Of a stretch of DNA of 64,000 nucleotides, positions 1 through 11,840 are shown in pieces. The stretch lies in contig JALBUN010000012.1 of assembly GCA_025174535.1 (NCBI GenBank), positions 868,001-932,000 on the forward strand, given 5' to 3'. Position 1 is the stretch's first letter, and the number at the start of each line of letters is the position of its first letter. The DNA comes from Cantharellus purpuraceus (taxonomy: Eukaryota > Basidiomycota > Agaricomycetes > Cantharellales > Hydnaceae). Under the pieces are notes generated by a model that saw only the letters and a program-made list of their open reading frames with translations, was not told the origin of the DNA and searched no databases. The translations under genes and the position numbers were made by a program.

Positions 1-1158
1 TCGGCTTCCTCTGTCAAGCTCAGCATCAATGCCGCATTTGCGCGCAACAAGTCCACCGACAAGATGAAGCGCAACGCTTCAGATGTGCGCCTTTGGCTGC
101 ATCTCCGCCTTGTGCCCCTGCTGATACGCTTGTAGGTTCAGCACCATGTGGGGCGCAACACCTCTCCCTACCCTCACTCGCCCCAGGCGAGAGGCCAGCT
201 GTCGGCTGTCGTCCTCCAGGTCGACGCCGGTCCAGACGACGACGAGTGGGTGTCCAGCGAAAGCGGCGCCGCCACTCCCGCCGATGACGACCAGCAGGAC
301 GCACCCCCTAGCCCCCAACAGCCCGAAGAGGATCGCCAACCGTTATCCGGCACCACGCCGCGCGGCGATGCACAGCCGTTGCTACCCGCTCACAAGCCAC
401 GCCCGCCCGCCCCCCCGTCGCATGCCGATCTTCCCCGCGTGGACACGGTGACCAAGTTCACCCTACCGGCGGAGGACTCCCCGTCGTCTGACTCGCTCAC
501 CCATGACCCCCCCACTCCCACCCGCCGTGCCGCCGACCGGCGTCCCTCCACCCGCCCGCCCTCCATGCGTTCCGCGCACACCGCGGGGCCACACCCCCTC
601 ATCCGTGCGCGCTCCTATGCGCCCTCGACGCCCGTCATTACCGCCCCCCCCGCCCTCTCCTCGAGTGTGGCGCAGGTGTTCCCGGGCTCCAACGTCCCGT
701 CCCCCGTCTCCTCGTCGTACAGGGACCTGCCTCCCGAGGTCGTCAACAGTCCGGCGTCGGAAGCGGCGCACCACGCCCCATACCTCCCCCGTCTCACACG
801 ACAGGGCTCCCACTCGTCTCTGGCGTCCGTCGCCACGCTGCCCCTCCCTACGACCTCCACCGCAGCCACGGCGAGCATGACGCGCGTCCACGGCGAGCGC
901 CAGCGCACGCTCTCGCATGCCTCGACGTCGGCGGCCCTCACCTCGTTGACGGCAGCCAGACATCCACACGCGCCCTCCCGGCCGTCGTCGCCCGTCTTGC
1001 CCATCGCCTTCCCGCCGATAAACCCGCACGGCGACTATGTGCACGCCATGATCCCCCCGCCGCTCGTGCCCCAGCACGTGAGTGCCACCGCGCACCAGAA
1101 CCCCATTCTGGACGCGTTGCAGCGTGTCTGGAAGGCTAAAGAGGAGGCGGGGAGGTGA
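1..1158 (+). CDS. Ser/Pro-rich hypothetical protein, C-terminal part
   Basis: The reading frame is open from the window edge, so the 5' end of the gene is missing. A 51-bp intron fits at 85-135 (GTGCGC donor, CTGAT branch site, TTGTAG acceptor); removing it joins an in-frame stretch ending KRNASD to VQHHVGRN and bypasses a TAG at 133. After that the frame runs to TGA at 1156. The product is rich in Ser, Pro, Thr and Ala, with little secondary structure expected, and contains an acidic DDDEWVSSESG motif near its start. That motif is loosely like acidic/Trp patches in fungal nitrogen-regulator-like proteins, but this is not enough for a family call. GC content is higher than in neighbouring genes. 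The function is unknown; a regulatory or scaffold protein is only a guess. Confidence 0.6.
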
Positions 1159-1484
1159 TGGAATCCAACGCGCTAGTTGTACTATCAGACCTGACGCTAC
1201 GTGAGGGGACCCGTTTCCTCTCTCACAGACTCTCTAATCATAGGACGCGCCGCATCCTGCAAGTACAACTCATTTAATGAGGGGCCCCTCCCGTGTCACT
1301 AGGGGACTATGGTGGCCACTGGGCCATACTGGACAATTTGTGTATGAAGAGCATGCTGGATTATATACACCACTGTACGTAGCCTTAGAGAGCAATTTAA
1401 TCATAACCAATCCGACGCTTGACCGCGTCACATCACGTGACGGATACGCAACGTGTCAGCTCTCTCTCTTTACTCCACGCAACA
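1159..1484. other. Intergenic, 5' region of GOT1
   Basis: No coding signal is convincing here. It holds the 3' flank of the upstream gene and the presumed GOT1 promoter. A TCACGTGA E-box-like palindrome lies near 1433, about 50 bp before the GOT1 ATG. The short ORF starting at 1277 overlaps GOT1 exon 1 in another frame and is rejected. Confidence 0.4.
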
Positions 1485-2156
1485 ATGTGGTTGTCAGATG
1501 CACAAAGTGAGGCAAGGGTCGTCTTTTGTGTGCCAGCGGCAGACGTGGCTGAATGAAGCCTTGTGCGTCATGCAGAAATTGGGGTCGCGCTCACCTCGTT
1601 TGGCGTCCTCTTCATGATGCTTGGCGTCATGCTCTTCTTTGACGGCGCCCTCCTGGCGCTGGGAAATGTGAATCCCCCCCGCCTTGAGCTTGGGATGTCT
1701 CCCTCCTGAGCACCTTCTCCTGCAGATCCTCTTTGTCTCGGGGCTGACGCTCATCATCGGGCCACAAAAGACATTCCACTTTTTCGCCCGAAAACAAAAG
1801 CTGCGCGGAACCATCTGCTTCCTCGGCGGCATCTGTCTCGTGTTCTTCAAATGGCCGTTTGTGGGCATGTGTGTGGAGACGTTTGGATTTCTCAACTTGT
1901 TCGGGTGCGTGGGACTTTGTATTTTTTATGTTTTTTCGGGATGTGTAGGGTGCTGTTAATTGATGCATGTGAATAGAGACTTTTTCCCTGTAATATTAAC
2001 GTTCTTGAGACAGCTGCCGCTCATCGGAACGTTCCTCAGAATGCCATACATTGGTTCGGTGTGTCTCACACTACTTTTACAGGGTCATATGGTCCTCTGA
2101 TACCCTGGCCTTAGACTTTAGATCGCTTAGCTGGTTCACGTCCATCCATAGTATGA
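1485..2156 (+). CDS. GOT1: Got1 family Golgi vesicle transport protein
   Basis: Got1 is a small four-helix membrane protein of the early Golgi that supports ER-to-Golgi and intra-Golgi traffic. Five exons can be placed: 1485-1506, 1576-1667, 1726-1904, 1977-2058 and 2115-2156, giving 138 residues, the usual length of yeast and human Got1. Family landmarks are the N-terminal MWLSDAQKIG, the hydrophobic hairpin [15 protein letters not shown], the [16 protein letters not shown] segment, the FLGG-KWPFVGM segment, DFFPVILTF and the end [12 protein letters not shown]. All introns are 56-72 bp with GT-AG ends. The last intron is needed: without it the frame reads a foreign tail and stops at 2100, whereas splicing restores the conserved C-terminus. 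The product name is very secure. Confidence 0.95.
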
Positions 2157-2190
2157 TTCTAGGGTTTTATCCAATAGACAGGGTGTTTCC

Positions 2191-2504
2191 ATGGATTTTA
2201 ACAGATACATGTCGTCATCCCCCACCCATGAACAAGCAAACTATTGGCGCTTCCACTTGCGCCCCTCTGGTGGAAAGTGCGCTGACTTTTGGGAAGCCGG
2301 ATGCTGGCGAGAGGCACGTGAATAGGTACGATTGATACGAGGGCAGCCCCTTTTATTGCAGATGCCTTATTTGTTGCCAAGCGGGTGCTGCCCTTGTGCG
2401 GACCGTATATTGCGTGGTCTTTTTTTGCCCATGGGGTTATCGCATGGAGCAGTTTGTGTCGCAGCATTCACAGGTCGTCGCCAAGAACTCTATTTTGCAA
2501 GTAG
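2191..2504 (+). CDS. Possible small two-exon gene, unrecognised
   Basis: An ATG at 2191 opens 42 codons without a stop. A 44-bp intron can be placed at 2318-2361 (GTGAAT donor, TTGCAG acceptor), after which the frame continues HALFVAKRVLPLCGPYIAWS to a TAG at 2502. The product would be about 89 residues with a hydrophobic second half rich in Trp, Phe and Cys. I recognise no family. It lies only 35 bp after the GOT1 stop on the same strand, so it could also be 3' UTR sequence that happens to be open. It is reported because both exons are stop-free across a canonical splice, but support is weak. Confidence 0.25.
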
Positions 2505-3863
2505 GACTCCCAAACCCACCTACTATCGAAAGCAGCTATCCGAGGGACGGGTGTCCTAGTTGATGTTTCCCACGCACGTGGGGAATGCAAGAGCCTCTTG
2601 ACATGTCTGTGTGAAGCAGTGGGTGCTTCGTGTCCCACATGATATGAGGCCCTGGGTGTGTGCTCTGCTGCGGAGAGTGATCCCAGTTGCTGCCCATACG
2701 GATCACAGCGTCTTCAAATCAAATGAGACATGGTCATTTCAAGGATGATCCAGGTGAACCCCCCAGCATATGACATGTTGCCGGTGTCAGATAAGCAATT
2801 CAGATATGCAAAGAACTGTTTGGAAGACGCAGTGGATCGCCTTCACATGGGATAGGAGTATGTTATCTAGGACGTAACAAGCCCACACATGTCAATTCAG
2901 CCCTGCTCAGCACTTGGTGGTTCTACGATTGAGCCCACTGGTTCGTGGTTCGAAGACGCAGGTCCGGGGGACATGAATGAAGAAGCAAGGCGAGGCAGGC
3001 GATAACACATTCAAATGATGCCACGTTCGAATAATAGCCAATTGGATCGCCCAGGTGTTCTGGCAGGGCAACCCATTGTAAAACTGGTGTGTTATTGACT
3101 TTCTTTCAACGTGAATTAACAGTCAAACTTTGAAGCGATATGTACGAGCGTTTACTTCATCGCGCACAGTCAAGTTCCGGTGAGACTTCCATATCTGTGC
3201 GGCGTCCTATGAAAACTGAAGCTGATTCGGTGGATGCAGTATGCCCGGTGGTTTCGTGATGCTACCGGCCACAGTGAGACGGTCTAAGCCAGTCCGAGGT
3301 CGACTGGCTGGACTGATGGCCCTCCACGGGTCAACGATGGCTAGAGTTTGTTTATCTTGAGGGGCGAGGATGGAGACGCTGAGTGGCTGTGATGGCTACG
3401 TACGTCGGTAAGCAATTTTCGCCAGCAGGCAGCAGGGAGACAGCGAACGGGCGAAAAGCCGTGATGCAAATATTGATGGCCAGTAGCGGCTGACATGGAA
3501 TATTAAAGGTCCGCGAACCTTTATATAGAGGAGACGTCTCTAGGAAAAAATTTGCTTCCAACCCTCGTCACTATATAGCGACGTTTACTGCCAACCCCTG
3601 CTATTCCTATCTACTTTCTATGAGCACTGCTAGCCTGCTTGGAAAGAACGTACTGATCTTGTTCGGACCTCTCGGATTCCTTCTCGTAGACTCAGACCGA
3701 CCACCTTAGGGCTCCCTTGCTCCCAATCTGAACTCGACGCAACGAAAAGCCATTTTCTTGAAATCCACCTATGGGATAAGATATATACTTCACAAAGCTG
3801 CCACTCATCCTGACTTAGATTGAACATACCCCGATTTCTTACACATAGAACACTTGCTCCCCC
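2505..3863. other. Long intergenic region
   Basis: About 1.36 kb without a supportable gene. The open frames present are short and lack codon bias or recognisable protein. The sequence near 3530-3620 carries TATATAGAGG and CTATATAGCG motifs that could serve the gene starting at 3864. No repeats, tRNA or LTR-like ends were seen. Confidence 0.4.
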
Positions 3864-5548
3864 ATGTACGCGATGCACGGACTAAAGACGCCCTCCTTCC
3901 TTCGCCCTGCCAGTCGCTCCTCCTCACCAGCGCCCGCACCTTCCCGTCCTGATTCAGGCGTAGTACTCGAACCAGTTTCTCCAATGCCCCATCCCTCATC
4001 CAAGAGTCCTCTCAACCGTCTCGCGCTAGCATCTAGGAAACGCACACCCGTCTCAACTTCTCCGCCTCCCACTCCTACCCTTGTTCAGGATGGAACGTAT
4101 CTCGAGGCCTTGAGCCTCAAACTAAGCAACGCGGTGTCTAAAGCGCTAGCGCAGCCTATAGGAGCACCTGTTCCTGGAGAAATAGTGTGGAATGGAAAGA
4201 AGGCCCTACCAAAGGGCAGAGGAAGCGCTCTAGGCGCACTGATCGGATCGTGCGTGTGCCACGCCCTTGAATGACTTTGTGTCACTCATGCACGATGATC
4301 ATACGCAGCGAACTCGAAGCTTCTGCTTCAAACCCCCATCTTTATCGGGCTATCCTACGATCGCTCCAAAGGCCCCTGTCGGTGTTGCTCACCAATATCT
4401 CCGCTCAACTACTCCCCGTCACCTCGTCTTCCGAATTTGTCTCTCATCCCTCGCCGGCTACACCGAGTCCCGCGCAGTTGTATGCGGCTGGCTTTGCCAC
4501 TTTTGCCGCGGAGCTTCTAGAGAGCCTCGATGCGCGAGGGTTATCCCTGTCCGACCACCATGCAGTATTTGGCGTGGCTGATAGTTTGCGGAGTATCCGT
4601 GATGGCTTGGAGTCGCTCATTGGAAGGGTCATCAACCCGCTGGCCACCGGCATCAGACGGGAGCTGTTGCCGTCGATAGAAGCATTGGAGTACAATGGCC
4701 CTGCCCTCGCCTCACCCTCAGCCCAGCCCAAGTACGGAACAGCCCACAACAAGGGTGTCACAGTGCACCCTTCGATTAATGCTCTGCAAAACCTCATACA
4801 CTCCCATGCTCGTAATGTCGCGCAGTATATGACACCACCCACGATGACATCCCAGACGACCCTTGCCACACTTCTCATTTCCTTGATCTGGCACGGACTT
4901 GTCGCATTGTCTAATCGTGCCCCTCCGAGTTGCTCTTTCAGCGTAACGTCGGTCCACACGCACCAACCAGCAATGTCCGGCACGTTGCGCTGGATGAAAG
5001 TGGGTAGTCCCACGACGACACCGCCAGCGACGCCTCCGTCCACGCGCTTTACAATGAAGTTGCCACCCTCCCGGCCGCCGTCGCCGCCAGCAGCCCTCCC
5101 ACCTTCCCCAGCGATGGATGCGCGCACACTGTACAATTTACTCAATGTGCTGCCTCGGCCCAGTGAGGATGCCCGTTATGCACTAGCGAAAGAGGCTGTC
5201 GGTGAGGCGTTCGGGTCGCTTGTTGCATTGTGTGCACTGCTCGAATTCGAGGCGGCTGGAGATTTGGAAAACCTGGATGCGGTGACGTCTGACCTACCAA
5301 CGGTGATTGCACTTCCAGTGCTTTTGCGAATCTTTGGACGAGGCCAGGACGAGAGTTGGAGTGTTCCGTCACTGCTCGGCGTGTCGGACAAGGAGTATCG
5401 CGAGGCCTGTCTGGGAGGGTTTGGCAGGGCTGAGGAATGCGGACCTATGATTGCAAGGAAAGTACGCGACGGTTTGATAGAGCGAGGCGATGCCAAGAAT
5501 GAGCGGCTCGTTTGTTGGCTAGAGAGTCGCTCGACTATGGGTGATTAG
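3864..5548 (+). CDS. Conserved-looking hypothetical protein, 541 aa
   Basis: Two long open frames join across a 59-bp intron (4250-4308, GTGCGT donor, ACGCAG acceptor), turning IGSCVCHALE-stop into IGS-ELEASASNPHLYRA. The resulting 541-residue protein begins with a Ser/Pro/Arg-rich, probably disordered region (about residues 1-80). It continues with mostly helical sequence (TYLEALSLKLSNAVSKALAQ; LYRAILRSLQRPLSVLLTN; FATFAAELLESLDARGLSLS), a Pro-rich linker around residues 345-370, and an acidic-helical C-terminus. There is no signal peptide or transmembrane segment and no motif I can tie to a family. The reverse-strand ORF at 4444-5145 is a shadow. The start at 3864 is the first ATG after an in-frame stop; the second Met (3873) is possible. 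The function is unknown. Confidence 0.75.
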
Positions 5549-5913
5549 CGCGAGGTCTTCATTTTGGGCTCTTTGCATGAATATTTTCTAGCATTAATTC
5601 TTGATTGACTAGTAACCAACAACTCCTGGACATAGACTTGCAACGTTGGACGGGAGTCAATCAATATATATAGAGTCTTCCCTTAGGGGTTCTGGTGCTC
5701 GTGCCTCGGCCTATGTGTCGCCTCAGTCAAGGAATGCAAGTAAATATCCTCTCTGTAGCCAGTATATTTCACGAAACGTGGCGCATACAAGTCGCCTATA
5801 ACATTCACGGCCCGTTTGAGAGAATGTGCGCCACATTCTCAAATTCCACCCTGACTCTCATGTAATAAGAGCACCGGGTATTATAGTTTATCATTTTTTT
5901 TTGCCTCCCTCTC
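5549..5913. other. Intergenic, promoter of PC-esterase gene
   Basis: 365 bp separating two plus-strand genes. It contains ATATATATAGAG near 5663-5674 as a possible TATA element and a T-rich tract just before the ATG at 5914. No other feature was seen. Confidence 0.4.
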
Positions 5914-7557
5914 ATGTCTGCCATTTCTCGTCGGACGCTCTGCTTTGCCCTCCTCGTCTTCAGCTCCATCATTGTCTGTCTCACCTTCCTTTCCTCTCTC
6001 TCGTTTCGTCAATACGTACCATATCCACCGCTTGGAGACACACTCTCACACACCACCCCCTTTTGTTCCCCAGAGGCCTACGCCGCCGGCAACTGGGCAC
6101 GCAAACCTAGTCCTTCCCCCTTAACTAGCAGGGATGGCGTCGTGGCTCTATCTGGCTTTGAGGGCTGCGCGAGCTCCCGAGAGGTCAGCTGGCACCTGGG
6201 CTCCAGCTGGAGCGACGAGGATGAGTTCAAGAAGCTTCAGTGGCGGGGGAACGTTAGTTCCTATGACTGGCTTCCCGGAGAGGGTTGTGAGGATTATACC
6301 AAGGTCAACGCGGAGGTTCTTGTCCGACAGTTGGTCGAAGAAGGCGGCTGGCTCATACTTGGCGGTGCGTGCGTTGTATGCATGCCAACAGGCTTTTCAT
6401 GTCACTTACGGCTTGGCGTAGATTCCATCTCCGAGGGCCACTTTTTCTCTCTGTCGTGTATGCTTTACCCCTACGTTCGGGCTACCCCAGACTATACCCT
6501 CGATCCCTGGTACTTTGACAGGGCCTGGCCACAGAATCTATACCTAAATCCTTCCTCGTCTGTAATCCCCTATCTCAACCTTCCAGACGGTTTCGATATC
6601 GAAACCACGCCTTTGGTAACATTCCGAAGGTAGGCGTCGTGTTGGTTTCTCCTGTCAGGGCTAAAGTCTTCGTCTGCTAGAGTTGACCTGCTCCTTGGGA
6701 AATCTGAACTCAGCGCACTTCATTCATCCATATCCACATCCGATCGTCCCCTATTCAGTGACGAACAGGCCTGGGATCTAGACCCTAGCATATACCTGCC
6801 TCTATTCCTTGCTCCCCTGCCGCAAGCTAATTATCGCACTCTGATCTTAAGCACCGCAGGCCATTGGACCACAACCTTATTTTCTGGCTTCCATGATGAG
6901 AGTGATGCAGATGGCAATGGATTACGAAAGCTCCTGCCGTTCTTTGGTGAGGCTATGAACTTATGGGTAACCAAAATTGTCAGTGCTTTAGATGAGACAA
7001 AGCGCATGGACGAAGAGCAGAGCATCGGGCGTAGCCACAGGCAAGCCAAGGAACGACAAATCATTGTGAGGGCGTATGCCCATGGCCATGACTCTTGTCA
7101 CTTTGAAAATGTGGAGCTTGGCGGGCCGTTAGCAGAATACCTGGGCCTTGCCAGGCATTGGTATAACTGGGGATGGATCCGCAGATTTAACGATGTCTTT
7201 GAGGTACCCGCATTGTATCCTAAATTCCATCCTTTCAATGACACGATTCCAGGCGATCATCACGCAGCGGGCGCACCCCAATATCCATTTCCTCTCTATT
7301 GACAGACCAGCGCTGTTACGGCCAGACGGGGTGAGTATTGTACCGTGATGGTCTCAGTTCCGTGTTCGGTCATTGTTCCTGTCTGTTCCTATGCACTGCA
7401 TATTTCCGCCTTTCAGTCCTCAGTGGAAAGAACATGCATTGACTGACCCTGATCGGCACAGCACACACAAGGCGATTGTCTCCACCTCTTAACGGGTGCA
7501 GGCATCCTGGAGGGTTGGAGCGAGTACATATCTTATTTCGTTTCCCATCTGCCATAG
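5914..7557 (+). CDS. PC-esterase / TBL-like GDS(L) enzyme, type II membrane protein
   Basis: This resembles the PC-esterase (trichome-birefringence-like, DUF231-related) family, secretory-pathway enzymes that transfer or remove O-acyl groups on glycans. Five exons: 5914-6364, 6422-6629, 6681-7203, 7253-7330 and 7462-7557 (451 aa). An N-terminal signal anchor (LCFALLVFSSIIVCLTFLSS, about residues 9-28) predicts a lumenal catalytic domain. The block I motif LILGDSISEG is created exactly at the first splice junction and places the nucleophile at Ser152. Downstream come FFSLSCML, NLPDGFDIETTPLVTFRRVD, STAGHWTT, and finally RPDG-HTQGDCLH, supplying the Asp425/His428 pair expected of the catalytic triad. 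The substrate cannot be read from sequence; cell-wall or glycoprotein glycans are the likely targets. The family call is firm, the exact activity is not. Confidence 0.88.
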
Positions 7558-7980
7558 TTACATTTGGACGGTGCCTTTGATTCATTCCTGGACTTGTTGG
7601 TGTTGGGGAGGATGCTGGTCGAGCAGATGCCATCAGCTCGCTTGCGCCCGCATGACCCCTTAGCCACCCATGAATAACCTATGCAGTTTTTCATATACCA
7701 ATGCATGTATCTAATACAATCAGGGACATGGATCACTCCACTCAGGGTTCAGAATCAAAATAAACCGAATGTTAATACATAGCTTGGAAGTAGCAAGTGG
7801 TTTCACCCAATCAATCTATCGACCAACAAAGTCGAATCTCTGCTCATTTGTACAAGGTAGTAAACTAATGGTTTTCTGTCAATACGAACGAGCAGCACAA
7901 GTATTTGAAGTAGCAGTGTGAATATAATAATATATTGTCCATCCAGACCCACAATTTGAATCAGCCTCGACTACACCTTG
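7558..7980. other. Convergent intergenic region
   Basis: 423 bp between the 3' ends of two convergent genes. AT-rich stretches near 7740-7940 likely hold both polyadenylation regions. No further feature was seen. Confidence 0.4.
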
Positions 7981-9975
7981 CTAAGGAGGAACGCCCGTAT
8001 AGCCATTCGCACGAACTGACGCCGGGAACAGTTGTTCACGAGATTCAGCATTACCATATCGAATAGCGTCATGGAATACACTGGAAATCGCGGGCGACAA
8101 CGGCGGCATTGATGATCCTGCCGTTGACTTTGACGAGTCATCGACAGAAGTCGCCACGGAGAATGATCGCTGTAAAAAGGTCAAGGACTTGAAGACAGCG
8201 CAAGGCGCAAAAGACAACCCACAATACTCCTTGTCTCTGAAGCTCTTGGGGAATGGCTTAAGACATCACTTGGACGAGTGATTAGCAGGACCGAGTCCGA
8301 GTCCTCACCCTCAACCCTTTGGGTCGAGATAGAGGAAAAGGTGCCCAGAGATGAGACAGATGCCCCGATCTCTGGGTTGAAAAGGTCGCGGCGAATTGGC
8401 GGTCTTTTTCGTTTCCAGGTCGGATAACCGTCCGTGGTTGTCGGTGTATCCTCAATTGTAAAGCCAGGAGCTCTCGGGACGCTTTTAACTCCCTGGGGGA
8501 TACGAGGTAATGCCATATCATCCCTCGGGGTGGTGCTTGGTTGTGCCATTGTACTCGAGCGAGATATGTTAGTTCTGCTGATCGTTTGAATGACTGGCAA
8601 TGTCATGAGGCGGTTTGGTCGTGGACGATGTTCACCCGGACCAAGGCTTAGATGGCTCCTACTCAGTATTGACGGTGTCGGGTTCGAGCTGCTTGGGACA
8701 TCCTGAGTCATCGACATTGCTGTCCGCGGGTGTAACGGACGCCTTGATGATGGAGGCGTATGCAATGGATGGCTTTGTGTAGGTGCATATTCTACCTTGT
8801 CCGAAAGTTGCACTCGTGTATAAGGAGCATTGAATTGCATCAGATTGTCAGACAGGCGGAAATTCGATAAAACCCTGGCCCATATTGACTGGGGTTGGTT
8901 TGACCTACTAGGAATACTCTGAAATGTCGATGGATTAATCGACATCTGCGTCTGCGGGTGTGATAGCTGCTTGGATGGAGGCAACCTATCGTCTGGCAGT
9001 TGAACCTGTGCATACGGAGAACCTGGAGTATTGGGCCACACGCGACAGTTCGAGAAAACTTTATCCCAGATGGAAGCAGGAGGGTCCATGAACTTCGCCT
9101 CGTCCTTTGTACCCACATCTATAGAAGCTATCGACATCGGGCGATTCCGTCGAGAAAAGAATGAAGTATAACGATGGGACCTGCGGTGTCGGTGTCTATA
9201 AAAGATGAAACCACCGACAAGGCAACAAAGGAGCGTTAGCGAGACGCCTACTGTAATCGCTATCAGAAGGTTGTTTGATCTGGATGTCGAAGTCGCTGGG
9301 GTAGCGGATGTGGATGGGGCCAATGTAGTCGAAGAAATGACTGTCGTAGTGGGGGCAGCGGATGACACAGATGATGATGTAGACGCTGATACTTACAGAA
9401 CGAAATGTGAGCAGAAAAATGAAGATGCTCGGTGCTCTGGACAGACTCACCTGCTTGATTAAGTGCGATGGCCCCTGCCAGGTTGAAATCGCCGGAATCC
9501 AATGGTAAGAACGCAAATGGCGGCACAACGTCGGCTGACGATTGATTCGGATACCTATGAAGCAAGTTGATGAACTGGTAAAAGGGCCGTCTCAAACAGA
9601 CGCACCGTTCATATTGCACCACTGACTGTAAGCAATTTGAAACCCAGGTCGTGAAATTTTGGTACATGCCATTTTGACAGAGAGCGCAAGCACTCATCAA
9701 CGAGTAGGCAACAGTATTACTAAACAACTATAGCGTGAATTGCCCATCTCAAAAGTGTACTCAGAAGTAGCCCACCATTGACAGGGAGTGGCTTGTGTTG
9801 TTGATGGGGGCGGGTAGATCGATCCGGGTAAAATGGATGGCAAATTGAAAACTACAGGTTCGTTGGTCTGACATGCATATTGCAGTAGGACACATTGCTG
9901 ACCTCCATTAGACGTACACTTGCCTAAAAGGCGCGATGCGATCTTGCATGGATCGTCTCCTTGAGCATTGCGCAT
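7981..9975 (-). CDS. Single-pass membrane protein with Cys-rich ectodomain
   Basis: Exons read down the minus strand: 9975-9903 (5' end unresolved), 9851-9776, 9719-9620, 9574-9451, 9391-8223 and 8169-7981. The ectodomain has paired cysteines (DDPCKIASRLLGKC, CQCNTVAYSLMSACALCQ), then a Ser/Thr-rich stalk, a single transmembrane helix (LLIAITVGVSLTLLCCLVGG) followed by HRHRR, and a long Ser/Pro-rich cytoplasmic tail ending FPASVRANGYTGVPP. This layout matches a family common in agaricomycetes and known only as hypothetical transmembrane proteins; a receptor or wall sensor is conceivable. The last intron (8222-8170) replaces a spurious stop at 8181 with the conserved tail. A signal peptide should precede AQGDDPC but its exon was not found with confidence. 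Confidence 0.75.
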
Positions 9976-10859
9976 CTATTGAAATACTTGGGATCGAATG
10001 TGCATGTGAAATCTGAAGTGCATACCCATGAATCGATCGAACCGCAGGTGGCCATAATTGCTCTGGACTCGGGCATACTGCCTCACCAGGAGGATACGGG
10101 AGGTGGTGAATCTAGCAGATATGCACGTCGGGGGTTTCAGGGAAAGGCACTGCTGCGTGCGAGTCGCGTAGTTCAAAATGGCAACAAGGTCAAATGCGGG
10201 AACGCTCAACAAGCGCTAGGTCTGTGAGAAGACAAGCAAACACCGGAGAAGAAGAAGCCCATGCGTCTGTCCTGTCCGTAATAACCGAGCATGGGGAAGG
10301 CCTTGGACAAATATTAAAAGAGTCTTATCGACAGGTCATTCTGGCCAAATGTCTAGCAAACGGAAACAACGTGAGTTGAGGCAACGAAGTGACTGACAGG
10401 ACGGAGAAAGGAGAAATTTGCGCACATGACACTGCGAATGAGTTCCGATCGCAACTGATCCCAGTCCAAGTCCTGGGTGCAGGGGCGGGCCGCTGAGTGT
10501 CGGCACATGTGGGGTTCGAATGCGGGGCTTGACCAAGGAAGACGCGACGCTGACAACTGGATCAGGAGAAGATGTTTCTAGTAACTGGTTCTGAACGATA
10601 ACAAGAATGTTATATGGCCAGGTTGAAGCTCAAGACGGATAAGTATACGTCCCATACAATTAGAGTCGACTTTGGCTGTAGCAAACAAGCTATAAACGGC
10701 CATGTAGGACAAAAGTCAGCGTAATCATGGGCGTCTAGGCTGCTTACTACGGGCGTCTCGGACCGAACCGAAGAGGTCTTGGTCACCAACGATATCGGTA
10801 GATATCACTTATAACGGTGCGGTTTTTATCGCTGACTCTTACGGCCATCTGCTGTACCA
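9976..10859. other. Divergent intergenic region
   Basis: About 0.9 kb between the unresolved 5' end of the minus-strand membrane protein gene and the bZIP gene. It probably holds the missing signal-peptide exon (minus strand, 10000-10350) and both promoters. ORFs here are short and unconvincing. CACTTATAACGG near 10806 is a possible TATA element for the bZIP gene. Confidence 0.35.
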
Positions 10860-11840
10860 ATGCCCAGTTCTCTTCAAGGGCTGAACATCGTCTATCCTTC
10901 CTCGCGTTCTAACGCTGCAGACGATCTACTTTCCCCTCCTTCTGACCTACCTGACCTCACTGCCGAGCTCGATTTATGGACACATTTATCATTCGCATCT
11001 GACGAACCATTTATCGACACCCACAGAAAGGATTCAATCCCCCAATCGGCTGATCTACATTCAAAGCCGCCAGAGGTCGAGGAGACAAAGGAAATGAATC
11101 TGACCTTTCGACAAGGCCTTATCACCGATCCTGATAAGCAGCTCCAACCATCCGTGCCCGGGGCGCCTTCCATCATTTCTCCCAACCATCATTCATCATC
11201 GCAAACCCATGAAACATCAAGTTCCTTTGATTTGAACAGCTTTTTAGCTGGCTTCGGCATCGATCCTTTCATCGTTCCCCCTCAGCCCGATTCCTCACTG
11301 CCTTCGCTCTCCCAATCGTCCCTTCCATCGCTCTCCACCCTTAGCGACATCTCACGTCACTCTATCTCGCAACCAGACAGAGATACGCAGCTACCATTCA
11401 AGCGTAGCCGTCCAAGAAACAATTCTATAGCCTCTCACACCCCGACCATTGTCCCCGCCTCCCTGAAGCATGCAGAGGCAAGCTCTGCGCGAGCACCCTC
11501 CGAGTTCTCAGACGATCATGATCCTCTCACGACGCCTCTCACCGCTGCTGAGGACAAACGGCGTCGGAACACCGCAGCGTCCGCGCGTTTCAGGGCCAAG
11601 AAAAAAGAACGCGAACAGGCGTTGGAAAGACGTAGCAAGGAGCTTGAGACGCGGGTGAACGAGCTCGAGAGAGAATGTGAGGGCCTCAGACGTGAAAATG
11701 GCTGGCTTAAGGGCCTTGTTGTTGGTGTAACCGGAAGCAATCCGTCCAGCGTGCCCAATGTCTTGGCAGATGAGCCAGCTGGGCAGGACGAGAGCAAGAA
11801 GAGGAAACGAGAAACAGACAACAGCGCTCAGGGCAGCTGA
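10860..11840 (+). CDS. bZIP transcription factor, Cys-3/MetR/Zip1 type
   Basis: A single-exon 326-residue protein. The basic region begins near residue 231 (EDKRRRNTAASARFRAKKKE) and carries the N-x-A-A-S-x-R-F-R signature of the fungal Cys-3/MetR/Zip1 group, followed by a leucine zipper to about residue 285 (LETRVNELERECEGLRRENG). The N-terminal 220 residues are Ser/Pro/Asp-rich with two hydrophobic patches (LDLWTHLSFA, LNSFLAGFGIDPFI) typical of activation or cofactor-binding segments. Members of this group activate sulfur-assimilation genes when preferred sulfur is scarce, or respond to metals. APS kinase (25912-26755) and GSH1 (37581-40489) in this window are plausible targets, an inference only. 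KKRKRE near the C-terminus is a likely nuclear signal. Confidence 0.88.
   Translation: MPSSLQGLNIVYPSSRSNAADDLLSPPSDLPDLTAELDLWTHLSFASDEPFIDTHRKDSIPQSADLHSKPPEVEETKEMNLTFRQGLITDPDKQLQPSVPGAPSIISPNHHSSSQTHETSSSFDLNSFLAGFGIDPFIVPPQPDSSLPSLSQSSLPSLSTLSDISRHSISQPDRDTQLPFKRSRPRNNSIASHTPTIVPASLKHAEASSARAPSEFSDDHDPLTTPLTAAEDKRRRNTAASARFRAKKKEREQALERRSKELETRVNELERECEGLRRENGWLKGLVVGVTGSNPSSVPNVLADEPAGQDESKKRKRETDNSAQGS

Noticed and set aside
463..1095. 210-codon minus-strand ORF opposite the first gene
   Set aside because: Arg/Gly-rich shadow of a GC-rich coding region; the plus frame is longer and continues across a good intron.
2900..2960. tRNA-like GGTTCG motif region
   Set aside because: TGGTTCGAAG-type words occur, but no acceptor stem or cloverleaf can be formed around them.
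4444..5145. 233-codon minus-strand ORF
   Set aside because: Shadow of the 541-aa plus-strand gene, without family resemblance.
10480..10530. tRNA-like GGGGTTCGAATGCG
   Set aside because: The putative T arm has no matching stem and no D or anticodon arm upstream.
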